This document shows, piece after piece, positions 1 to 6,750 of a stretch of 31,954 nucleotides of DNA; position 1 is the first letter of the stretch, and each line of letters begins with the position of its first letter. The position numbers were made by a program, and so were the translations under genes. Below the pieces are notes generated by a model that was not told the origin of the DNA, ran no database searches, and saw nothing but the letters and a program-made list of their open reading frames with translations. Origin of the DNA: CAYQDR01 sp964416315 (GTDB lineage Bacteria; Methylomirabilota; Methylomirabilia; Rokubacteriales; DASRDR01). The stretch is taken from positions 1-31,954 of the forward strand of contig CAYQDR010000047.1 in assembly GCA_964416315.1 (NCBI GenBank), read 5' to 3'.

Positions 1-30
1 CCGCGGGGTCCCGGGCGGACGGGGGTCCCC

Positions 31-77
31 TCACGGCGCTCCTTCCGCAATTCGCCAGAATTGCGGAAGGCGCGTGA
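31..77. terminator. Stem-loop downstream of the nitrilase-like gene
   Basis: A perfect 13-bp inverted repeat (41-53 CCTTCCGCAATTC, 58-70 GAATTGCGGAAGG) closes a 4-nt loop. A second 5-bp arm pair, TCACG (31-35) with CGTGA (73-77), extends it. It starts about 60 nt past the stop of the last gene of the minus-strand run, where a transcript end is expected. No T-run follows on the minus strand, so it is not a textbook intrinsic terminator; it may stabilise the 3' end or act for a gene left of the window. Bases 1-136 otherwise show no gene. Confidence 0.5.
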
Positions 78-136
78 GAAAGGGGCCCGGAGCCCGGGCG
101 CGCGGGGCGAGCCCGGCGACAGGACCCGTGGCGGCA

Positions 137-1204
137 TCATGCGCTCGGGCGCTTCCAGACGCCGCGGTCGTGCAGGAGGCGGATCTGCCGGCGGATGACC
201 TTCCGCTTGTACTCGGCGTGCTTCATCGGCGGGCGCTTGAGGTAGAGGTTCTTCGGGTAGATCGGCCGCTCGTAGAGGAGCTGGTACAGCTCGGTCCGCA
301 CGTCCTTCAGCCAGTTGTCCCACTGCGCGGAGGCCCGATGGTGGCGGAGTGCCTCGATGTCGATCGGCCCCGCCACGTACGTCGAACCGCCGCCGTAGTC
401 CTGGCGGCCGACGATCCGCCCCTTGTAGTCGATGATGAAGGAGCGCCCCCCGAAGGTGTCGATGGGCGTCGTCTCCTCCGGGAACAGGTAATAGGTCCCC
501 ATGTTCGGCGCGACGATGTACATGTTGTTGTCGAGCGCGCGCGCCCGGCTCTGGATCTCGAAGTACTCGTTCCCGGTCGCGGGGTGCGGGTACGAGGCGC
601 GGTAGACGACCTCCGCCCCGTTCAGCGCCAGCGCCCGGGCGTTCTCCGGGTACGACCCCTCGTTCGCCATCATGATGCCGAGCCGGCCAACCTCGGTGTC
701 CACGACCGGCCAGAAGGCGTCGAGGGTCCGGCCGTACTTCTCGACCCACCAGTCGTAGACGTCGTGCGGGCAGACGGAGTGCTCCACGGGGAACAGCGGC
801 GAGACCTTGTAGTGCTGGAGGATGAGCCGGCCGCGGGGGTTCAGGATGAAGCCCACGTTGAAGAAGCGGTCCTTCCAGTCGGGGTGCCTGGCCTTGGCCT
901 GGGCCATGATGAAGACGTCGTACTCGCGCGCGAGCTTGCCCAGGGCCTCGGTCTCTTCCCCGGGGATGTCGATGGCGCACTCCCGGGCGAACGTCGCGTG
1001 GTCGAGGTCGAGCACCTCGTCGTTGAACGCCTGGAGCGCCCCCTCCGGGAACGCGATCAGCCGCACCGGAATCGAGAGGCTCGAGAGCCACGCCGCAGCC
1101 TTCACGAGGTGGGTCAGGTGCTCGATGTTGATCCGGATGTCCTTGCGCCTGCGGATCCCGCGCACCGTCGGGATGAGCCCCACCGCCATGTAGGGCTTGA
1201 TCAT
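137..1204 (-). CDS. Nitrilase-superfamily (carbon-nitrogen hydrolase) protein lacking the catalytic Cys
   Basis: A 355-residue protein with the nitrilase/aliphatic-amidase fold. Two of the three catalytic residues are in place: Glu54 in AFPEGA and Lys133 in HYKVSP. The nucleophile loop reads GIMMANEGSYPE (about 176-187), comparable to the IICDDGNYPE-type loop of aliphatic amidases, with Ala180 where Cys is expected. The codon is GCG, which differs from TGC at all three bases, so a single miscall does not explain it. The AmiE-like loop and the long C-terminal tail point to the amidase branch. The ATG at 1204 was chosen because the upstream gene's TGA overlaps it (ATGA) and a GGAGGG ribosome site lies just upstream. 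Hydrolysis by the usual mechanism looks impossible; it may be a pseudoenzyme or have another role. Last gene of the run. Confidence 0.85.
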   Translation of the reverse strand: MIKPYMAVGLIPTVRGIRRRKDIRINIEHLTHLVKAAAWLSSLSIPVRLIAFPEGALQAFNDEVLDLDHATFARECAIDIPGEETEALGKLAREYDVFIMAQAKARHPDWKDRFFNVGFILNPRGRLILQHYKVSPLFPVEHSVCPHDVYDWWVEKYGRTLDAFWPVVDTEVGRLGIMMANEGSYPENARALALNGAEVVYRASYPHPATGNEYFEIQSRARALDNNMYIVAPNMGTYYLFPEETTPIDTFGGRSFIIDYKGRIVGRQDYGGGSTYVAGPIDIEALRHHRASAQWDNWLKDVRTELYQLLYERPIYPKNLYLKRPPMKHAEYKRKVIRRQIRLLHDRGVWKRPSA

Positions 1205-1404
1205 CGGGTCCCTCCCTTCCCCGGCTTCCGGCCGGCCCCGGCCCGTCGCGTCGAGCTGAGGTGCTTGGTCGAGCTGAGGTGCTTGAAGAACTGGACCTGG
1301 CGCTCCCGGCGGAGCGCCTCCTCCCGCGTCCGGTAGGGCCCGCCGAGCTTCCGCGAGCCGTCCTGAGAGTAGAGCACGTAGCCCTCCCGCGTCTTCCGGA
1401 TCAT
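1201..1404 (-). CDS. Small basic hypothetical protein with a duplicated KHLSST motif
   Basis: A 67-residue protein. Its N-terminal 40 residues (YVLYSQDGSRKLGGPYRT followed by EEALRRERQVQFFKH) resemble small uncharacterised proteins that end in a Q-x-x-FKH helix; I do not recognise a named family. Residues about 41-52 are KHLSST twice, encoded by a perfect 18-bp tandem duplication, and a basic tail follows. It lies 6 nt after the alcohol dehydrogenase gene, and its TGA overlaps the ATG of the nitrilase-like gene, so it is probably translated with both. Function unknown. Confidence 0.6.
   Translation of the reverse strand: MIRKTREGYVLYSQDGSRKLGGPYRTREEALRRERQVQFFKHLSSTKHLSSTRRAGAGRKPGKGGTR
1250..1285. 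repeat. Perfect 18-bp tandem duplication
   Basis: GTCGAGCTGAGGTGCTTG occurs twice in a row (1250-1267 and 1268-1285), in frame within the small protein gene, adding six residues. Looks like a recent replication-slippage duplication. Confidence 0.9.
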
Positions 1405-1410
1405 GAGGGA

Positions 1411-2508
1411 TCAGCCCATGGTCAGCGAGACGCGGATCGCCCGGCGCTCGCTCGCGAAGCCGAACGCGTCGTTGATGCGGTCGAAGGGGTAGGTATGGGA
1501 GACGATCCGTTCGAACGGATAGACGCCCCGGCGCCGGCGAAGGAAGTCGAGCGCCCGCGGGAGCGCCCACGGCTCGTAGACGATGACGCCGCGGATCGTC
1601 TGGCCGCCCCGCACGACCGTCCCCGGGTCGAGCGCCGACGGGAGGTCGGGCGTGATGTTACCGACCCAGAAGTAGCGCCCGCCGGGCCGGAGGAGCTTGA
1701 CCCCCTCCTCGACCGCGTGCGGCGCCCCGACGAACTCGGCGACGATGTCGGCGCCCTGGCCGCGTGTCCGATCGCGGACGATTCCCCGACGCTCGGCCTC
1801 GGAGCCCTCGTCCACGTTCACGGTGAGATCGGCACCGAACGCCCGCGCCAGCTCGAGCCGCGTCGAGAGCCGGTCGAAGACGATGACCTGCCCCGCCCCC
1901 ATGTCCTTGGCGAGCGCGGTGGCGTAGAGGCCGAGCCCCCCGGCCCCCTGGATCACGACCGTGTCCCCGAGCCGCACGCCGACCCGGTCGAGGCCGTAGA
2001 GCGCCTCGGCGAGCGCGCAGTTGACCGGGGAGACCACGTCGTCCGAAAGGCCGTCGGGGACGCGGCAGACGGTCTGGCCCTTCCGGAGATAGTAGAAGTC
2101 GCCGTAGGCCCCGCGGAAGTGGGGCAGCGTCTCCGCCCCCGCGCCGAGCCAGTGCCGGTACCGGTTCGGGCACGCCGGGGACCCGTCCAGGCACGCCCCG
2201 CAGGCGCCGCACGGGACGAAGTACGCGTAGGCGATCCGGTCTCCCTCGTGGAGCGGCTCCCCCTGGCAATCGTGCTTGACGTCGCGCCCGAGGCGGAAGA
2301 CCTCGCCGACCATCTCGTGGCCGGAAACGACGGCGACGTGGCGCGGGAAGGGCGGCCCGTGACCCTGCCAGATGTGGAGGTCGGAGCCGCAGATGTTCGC
2401 GCGCCGGACGCGGACGACGATGTCGTCGGCCCCGGGGTCCGGGACCGGGTACTCCCGGAGCTCCATGGGCTTGCCCGCTCCCGCGAAGACGGCTACCCGG
2501 CCGTTCAT
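1411..2508 (-). CDS. Zinc-dependent medium-chain alcohol dehydrogenase
   Basis: A 365-residue member of the zinc-containing MDR alcohol dehydrogenase family, expected to oxidise an alcohol or reduce an aldehyde/ketone with NAD(P). Visible landmarks are Cys40 in NICGSD and His64-Glu65 in SGHEMVGEV (catalytic zinc), four structural-zinc Cys at 100, 103, 106 and 113, Cys164 in the PVNCALAEA segment, and the Rossmann motif GAGGLG at 188-193. Length is normal. The ATG at 2508 gives the canonical N-terminus. It lies about 120 nt after the hydrolase gene and 6 nt before the small protein gene, so it probably shares the transcript. Substrate cannot be read from the sequence. Confidence 0.92.
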   Translation of the reverse strand: MNGRVAVFAGAGKPMELREYPVPDPGADDIVVRVRRANICGSDLHIWQGHGPPFPRHVAVVSGHEMVGEVFRLGRDVKHDCQGEPLHEGDRIAYAYFVPCGACGACLDGSPACPNRYRHWLGAGAETLPHFRGAYGDFYYLRKGQTVCRVPDGLSDDVVSPVNCALAEALYGLDRVGVRLGDTVVIQGAGGLGLYATALAKDMGAGQVIVFDRLSTRLELARAFGADLTVNVDEGSEAERRGIVRDRTRGQGADIVAEFVGAPHAVEEGVKLLRPGGRYFWVGNITPDLPSALDPGTVVRGGQTIRGVIVYEPWALPRALDFLRRRRGVYPFERIVSHTYPFDRINDAFGFASERRAIRVSLTMG

Positions 2509-2627
2509 CTTAGTTTCGTGGTGGGGTTACAGGCCGCTGTGACGGGCTGCTCCGCGGAACCAAGGGTACAGCCGACCGCTCGTACGAGGACCGGCCGGTT
2601 CAGCACTGGACTCCGTAGCCGAGGAAG

Positions 2628-3443
2628 TCACTGCCCAATCGAAGCACTGAGAAATGAAAAGAACTCCGAAGCCCAGATATCGGCGCCGCGCACGCAGAAC
2701 TCATGGCCATCCTGAGCCGTCTGTCCAAACGAGGGGAAGATCAACAGCTTGTGCGGCTTACCCACGCGCTGCAATTCTGCCGCGAGGGATCGGGTAGGAG
2801 AAAGGTCATAGTCGTTCTCAGCTTGAGTCAACAATATAGGCACCGTCGCGCGCTGCGCCGCCCTCAGCAGGCGACCTCTCAGTTCGCGTGACTGAGCCCA
2901 CGTTTGAGCAGCCGGGGCGAAAGCCATTGCGGCACGAATACCAACCTCCCGCTCCGCCGCAAGCACAGTCTGTATCCCGCCGAATGAACAACCGGCGACC
3001 GCCGTGCGCTTGGCGTCCACGTACGGGAGCCGCTTGAGGTGGTCAAGAGCAGCGATCTGGTCCTCGAGGTGATCTTCCTGGAGTGAGACGAGAAGCCGAC
3101 TCCACGCGTCTCGCCCTCTGTCCTGCATCTCTCGACGGAGGGCGTCCATGATGTACTCGCCCGGCGACCGACCATGGCCCCTTCGGTGCGGGACAAAAAG
3201 AACGTACCCCCGCGTCGCGAACATCGCGCCGAGGGTGGGGTGGTAGCCAGCGCGACGTTCGCTTCCATGGTTCCAGAGGACTGCCGGGAACGGGCCGTCG
3301 CCGGCGGGCGGGTATATGAACCCGTGCAGGGTTCGCTTACCGCTCCGGAAGGTGATCTCATCCGTTTGCTGCGCCTCCCCGGCGAGCGGCGCCACAACGC
3401 ACGTCAGGGCCACGGCTGTGAAGGCCGCGGCGTGACCCTTCAT
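2628..3443 (-). CDS. Exported alpha/beta hydrolase (dienelactone hydrolase-like)
   Basis: A 271-residue protein with an N-terminal signal peptide (hydrophobic 7-20, likely cleavage after AGEA at about 24) and an alpha/beta hydrolase fold. The nucleophile elbow is GCSFGG (Ser153), the acid is Asp211 or Asp213 in ENDYD, and the histidine is His247 in DGHEF. HGSERR near 59-64 fits the oxyanion region. Family members cleave esters, lactones or peptides; the substrate is unknown. The ATG at 3443 overlaps the TGA of the ATPase gene (ATGA). Composition is visibly less GC-rich than its neighbours, suggesting later acquisition although it is neatly coupled to the transporter. Confidence 0.85.
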   Translation of the reverse strand: MKGHAAAFTAVALTCVVAPLAGEAQQTDEITFRSGKRTLHGFIYPPAGDGPFPAVLWNHGSERRAGYHPTLGAMFATRGYVLFVPHRRGHGRSPGEYIMDALRREMQDRGRDAWSRLLVSLQEDHLEDQIAALDHLKRLPYVDAKRTAVAGCSFGGIQTVLAAEREVGIRAAMAFAPAAQTWAQSRELRGRLLRAAQRATVPILLTQAENDYDLSPTRSLAAELQRVGKPHKLLIFPSFGQTAQDGHEFCVRGADIWASEFFSFLSASIGQ

Positions 3444-4186
3444 GTCGGTAACGCTCCCTGCTGCCGGAACACCTCTTCCATGATCATCCGGTTCAGGTCG
3501 TCCACGAGCGCGTGGGGATCGCGGGAGCCGTCGTTCCGGATCAGCTCCCGCACCCGCGCCGGCCGGGCCGAGAGCATGATCAGCGTGGTCCCGATCGCCA
3601 CCGCCTCCTCGATCGAGTGCGTGACGAACACGATCGTCTTCCCCGTCTCCGCCCAGATCCGCTTGACCTCCACCTGCATGATCCGCCGGTTCTGGGCGTC
3701 GAGGGCGCCGAACGGCTCGTCCATGAGGAGGAGCCCGGGCTCGATCGCCAGGGCGCGGGCGATGGCGGCCCGCTGGCGCATCCCCCCGGAGACGCGGTTC
3801 GGGAAGTAGCCCTCGAACCCCTGGAGCCCGACGAAGCGGAGGTAGCGGCGCGCGGTCTCGTGGCGCGTCGCCCGGTCGCGGCCGAGCGCTTCCAGGACGA
3901 GCGCGACGTTGCCCTCGAGGGTCATCCACGGGAGCAGCCGGTCCTCCTGGAAGACGACGCCCACGTGCAGCTCCGACCCGCCGCCGTAGACGACGGGCCG
4001 TCCGTCGAGCCGCACCTCGCCGGCCGTGGGCGGCTCGAGCCCGCCGATGATCCGCAAGAGCGTCGTCTTCCCGCAGCCGTTCGGGCCGAGGAGGCAGACG
4101 AACTCGCCCTCGGCGGCCTCGAAGGTCACTCGATCGAGGACGGGGATCGCGTAGGTCTTCGAAACCCCGGTGACCTCGAGCTTCAT
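3440..4186 (-). CDS. ABC importer ATPase, nitrate/sulfonate/taurine type
   Basis: A 248-residue ATP-binding subunit of the SsuB/TauB family. Walker A GPNGCGKT is at 34-41, Q-loop Gln80, signature VSGGMRQR at 132-139, Walker B LLLMDEP near 152-158 and H-loop His190. It should energise the permease at 4905-5666, with substrate delivered by the binding protein at 5714-6736. The three subunits are in the usual gene order, but a toxin-antitoxin pair separates this gene from the permease. Actual substrate (aliphatic sulfonate, pyrimidine-like or other) cannot be told. Confidence 0.93.
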   Translation of the reverse strand: MKLEVTGVSKTYAIPVLDRVTFEAAEGEFVCLLGPNGCGKTTLLRIIGGLEPPTAGEVRLDGRPVVYGGGSELHVGVVFQEDRLLPWMTLEGNVALVLEALGRDRATRHETARRYLRFVGLQGFEGYFPNRVSGGMRQRAAIARALAIEPGLLLMDEPFGALDAQNRRIMQVEVKRIWAETGKTIVFVTHSIEEAVAIGTTLIMLSARPARVRELIRNDGSRDPHALVDDLNRMIMEEVFRQQGALPT

Positions 4187-4198
4187 GCCCGGGTCCGC

Positions 4199-4618
4199 TC
4201 ATTCATCGGCGGGCAACAGCCGGAATCGCTTACGGTCGAGGGTCCGCAGCGCGCGGAAGTGCCGCTCGTCGAGGGTCAGCACGTCCTGCGTGCCGTGTCG
4301 GGCGGCCAGCACCACGATGGAGGCATCGGCGAGACCCAGGTCCAGCGCGGAGTAGCGGGTCATGACGTCCCGGGCGGCGCCGACATCGGCACCCGAGAAG
4401 GGCTCGAGCCGGTATGCGCCCCTGGCGACCTCGTCGAGCAACGCCGTCTGAGCCCGAGCCCCGACCCGGGTCGCCAAGAGGTAGTCGAGCTCGGCGAGGA
4501 CGAAGGGCGAAAGGAGGAGGGGGCCGGGGGCGCGCGCCACGACCGTCGCGCAGGCCGCGTGGTGGCGCTGGCGCTCGTCAATGACCGACAGGAGACCGCT
4601 CGTGTCGAGGACGATCAC
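4199..4618 (-). CDS. vapC: PIN-domain ribonuclease toxin, VapC-like
   Basis: A 139-residue PIN-domain protein. The acidic residues are present: Asp5 in VLDTSG, Glu43 in LAELD, Asp98 in LADASI and Asp117 in LTLDE, so it should be a competent metal-dependent RNase. It starts with GTG at 4618, which overlaps the antitoxin's TGA (GTGA), the usual coupling of such pairs. It ends 12 nt before the ATPase gene. The pair interrupts an importer operon in the same orientation, so it is probably transcribed with the importer. Confidence 0.88.
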   Translation of the reverse strand: MIVLDTSGLLSVIDERQRHHAACATVVARAPGPLLLSPFVLAELDYLLATRVGARAQTALLDEVARGAYRLEPFSGADVGAARDVMTRYSALDLGLADASIVVLAARHGTQDVLTLDERHFRALRTLDRKRFRLLPADE

Positions 4619-4836
4619 CGCTCGCCGAAGCCGGCGAGGGCCTCGTCGGTGCGCTCGGCGAGCGTGGGATCGTCGCTCCGGAAGAGGGGCACGCGCGGGC
4701 GGGGGGGCGCGGCCGTCGCCACGAGGGCCCGGAGCGCCTCCCGGATCAACTCGGCCACGCTTTCGCCCCGATTCCGCGCGGTCTCCTCGAGCGCGCGCTT
4801 GAGGTCTTCCGGCAGGTACACCGTGGTCTTGCGCAT
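4615..4836 (-). CDS. vapB: Ribbon-helix-helix antitoxin, VapB/CopG-like
   Basis: A 73-residue protein from the ATG at 4836. MRKTTVYLPEDLKRALEE is the beta strand and first helix of a ribbon-helix-helix DNA-binding domain, followed by ESVAELIREALRALV (second helix). A Pro-rich linker and an acidic C-terminal segment follow, likely wrapping the toxin. An in-frame ATG at 4857 would add MYGRMYG; I prefer 4836 because an AGGA lies about 8 nt before it. Its product should neutralise the PIN toxin encoded next and repress their transcription. Confidence 0.8.
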   Translation of the reverse strand: MRKTTVYLPEDLKRALEETARNRGESVAELIREALRALVATAAPPRPRVPLFRSDDPTLAERTDEALAGFGER

Positions 4837-4837
4837 G

Positions 4838-4857
4838 CCATACATCCTACCATACAT
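4838..4857. repeat. Direct repeat at the antitoxin start, possible operator
   Basis: CCATACAT occurs at 4838-4845 and again at 4850-4857, separated by 4 bp, just upstream of the antitoxin ATG. Ribbon-helix-helix antitoxins bind short repeated half-sites near their own start, so this is a plausible autoregulatory site. No convincing -35/-10 pair is visible. Confidence 0.35.
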
Positions 4858-4904
4858 CGGCCGGGGGACCCCGGGCCGGCCGCGGCCCCGGGCCCCGCCC
4901 CGGG

Positions 4905-5666
4905 CTACCGCCAGCGCTCCAGCCGGCGCGCCAGGGACTCGAAGACCAGCTTGTCGGTGACCATCATGATGCCGATCATGACGATGGCCCAGGCGAAGAC
5001 CATCTGGGTGGCGAGGATCTCCCGGCTGTAGTTCATGATGTAGCCGATCCCGCTCGTGACCCCGAAGATCTCGGCCACGACCGAGACCTTGAGCGCGAGC
5101 CCGAACCCGACCTTCATGCCCGCGACGAGGTGCGGGATGGTCGAGGGGATCACGATCGCGCGGAACTTCTGCCAGCCGGAGAGCCGATAGACCTGCCCCA
5201 TCTCGAGGAGCCGCCGGTCCACGCTCTCCACGCCCTCGACGACGTTCGCGGCCAGGACCGGGACCGTGATCATGAACGTCGTGAAGATGGGCGCCAGGTC
5301 CGTGAGGCCGAACCAGATGAGCGACACCACGATCCAGACGAAGACCGACGTCGCGTTGAGGACCGTCGTCAGGTCACGCACGACGACGCGCGCAGAGCCC
5401 CACAGGAACGAGGCGAGGCCCATCAGGATCGCGACGCCGAGCGCCCCGCCGAAGCCGACCAGGATCCGGTAGAGCGAGGCGCCCGTGTGCGTCCAGAGCT
5501 CGCCCGACTGGACGACGGTGCCGAGCCCGGCGAGGACGGAGCCCGGCGCCGGCAGCACGTAGGCGCCCCAGCGCCGGGCGAAGACCTCCCAGACGACGAC
5601 GACCGCGGCGAAGACGACGAACGTGGGAAGCCGGAGGCGCCGCGCCCAGCCGCCCGCTATGTCCAC
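4905..5666 (-). CDS. ABC importer permease, nitrate/sulfonate/taurine type
   Basis: A 253-residue membrane protein of the SsuC/TauC family with about six transmembrane segments (first near 14-28; others near 68-88, 105-125, 128-150, 185-205 and 220-240). The EAA-type loop that contacts the ATPase is at EMGQVYRLSGWQKFRAIVIP. GTG start at 5666. The ribosome-binding GGGAG just upstream lies at the edge of a repeat element. It forms the membrane pore for the importer whose binding protein is upstream and ATPase downstream. Confidence 0.93.
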   Translation of the reverse strand: MDIAGGWARRLRLPTFVVFAAVVVVWEVFARRWGAYVLPAPGSVLAGLGTVVQSGELWTHTGASLYRILVGFGGALGVAILMGLASFLWGSARVVVRDLTTVLNATSVFVWIVVSLIWFGLTDLAPIFTTFMITVPVLAANVVEGVESVDRRLLEMGQVYRLSGWQKFRAIVIPSTIPHLVAGMKVGFGLALKVSVVAEIFGVTSGIGYIMNYSREILATQMVFAWAIVMIGIMMVTDKLVFESLARRLERWR

Positions 5667-5672
5667 CGCTCT

Positions 5673-5710
5673 CCCTCACCCCAGCCCTCTCCCCCGTGGG
5701 GGGAGAGGGG
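5673..5710. repeat. Intergenic hairpin repeat, copy 1
   Basis: Conserved head CCCTCACCCCAGCC followed by a perfect 11-bp stem (5685-5695 CCCTCTCCCCC, 5699-5709 GGGGGAGAGGG) with a GTG loop. It fills the gap between the binding-protein stop and the permease start. Same family and orientation as the copies at 14688, 23129 and 29904. Confidence 0.88.
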
Positions 5711-5713
5711 ATC

Positions 5714-6736
5714 CTAGCCGCGCCAGAAGAACTCCTTCTTGATGCGGTCGGGGTTGTCCCAGATGTCGGACTTCAGGAACCCCGATTCCTTGGTGAGCTT
5801 GAGCTGGAGGACGAGCGTGTCGATCTGCTCGTCGGAGAGCCCGTGAAGCATCTGCACGGTCTGGCCGTACGCGAACTCCACGACGTTCATCGGGATCTTC
5901 GTGATCTCGGCGACGATCTCGAGGGCGCGGCCCTTCCGGTTGTACCAGGTGTCCACGGCCTCCTTCTGAGCCTCGTTCAAATCCTTGGGGAACGACGGGT
6001 TCTTCTCGATGAACCCAGGGTTCACGAGGTAGCAGACGTGGACCGGGTAGCCGGTCTGACGCCCGGTCGCCTTGCGCCACAGATCGACCTGCTTGGCCAG
6101 GTACACGCCGTCGCCGCGCAGCACCACCTGGTCCGAGATCGGCTGCCAGGCGATGATGGCGTCCACGTCCTTCTTCGCCATCAGACTCGCCATGTCCGGG
6201 GGCGCCGTCGCCGTGATGATCTGCGTGTCCTTCTGGAGGTCGAACCCGTAGCCCTTGAGGGTGAGCGTCCGGATGTCGAAGAACGTGGACGTGCCGACGA
6301 CGGCGGCGATCTTCCGCCCCTTGAGGTCCTCGACCTTGGTGATGCCCGCGTCCCTGCGCGCCACGATGGCGCCCAGCACCGCGGTCGCGACCCCCGTCAC
6401 CTTGAGGGGCACCTTGTCCTCGAACATCTTCGCGGCGAGCGCGAACGACATGTCGATGGCGTCCACGTTGCCGGCCGCGAAGGTGTTGACGAGCCCCGCC
6501 GGCGAGCCCGGCACGACGTTGTACTCGGCCTGCCAGCCGCGCTTACCCAGGAGATCTTCCTTGTGGATGATCTCGCACGCCGCCCAGCCGAGCTGGAGGT
6601 AGGCGAAGCGCACCTTGCCCTTCGCCTGGGCGGCCGCGCTCCGGGGCAGGGCGCTCGCCGCGGCCAGGGTACCCGCCGCCGCGCCCGTCGTCCGCAGGAA
6701 CTCGCGCCGGGTGAGATCGGTTCTGTCGAGTCGCAT
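5714..6736 (-). CDS. ABC importer solute-binding protein with Tat signal (NMT1/SsuA-like)
   Basis: A 340-residue periplasmic binding protein of the NMT1/THI5-like, aliphatic-sulfonate type. The N-terminus has a twin-arginine export signal (TRREFLRT at about 9-16, then an Ala-rich hydrophobic stretch ending in AAAQA near 37), so it is probably exported folded. The start of the mature domain, VRFAYLQLGW, is typical. ATG at 6736 with a GAGGAGGG ribosome site that overlaps the TGA of the preceding synthetase gene. It supplies substrate to the permease and ATPase that follow. Substrate unknown. Confidence 0.92.
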   Translation of the reverse strand: MRLDRTDLTRREFLRTTGAAAGTLAAASALPRSAAAQAKGKVRFAYLQLGWAACEIIHKEDLLGKRGWQAEYNVVPGSPAGLVNTFAAGNVDAIDMSFALAAKMFEDKVPLKVTGVATAVLGAIVARRDAGITKVEDLKGRKIAAVVGTSTFFDIRTLTLKGYGFDLQKDTQIITATAPPDMASLMAKKDVDAIIAWQPISDQVVLRGDGVYLAKQVDLWRKATGRQTGYPVHVCYLVNPGFIEKNPSFPKDLNEAQKEAVDTWYNRKGRALEIVAEITKIPMNVVEFAYGQTVQMLHGLSDEQIDTLVLQLKLTKESGFLKSDIWDNPDRIKKEFFWRG

Positions 6737-6750
6737 GGCGTCTGCCCTCC

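Noticed and set aside
1505..1520. Perfect 16-bp palindrome ATCCGTTCGAACGGAT with a T-arm-like GTTCGAA
   Set aside because: It lies inside well-conserved coding sequence of the alcohol dehydrogenase; no acceptor stem or anticodon arm can be drawn, so it is not a tRNA.
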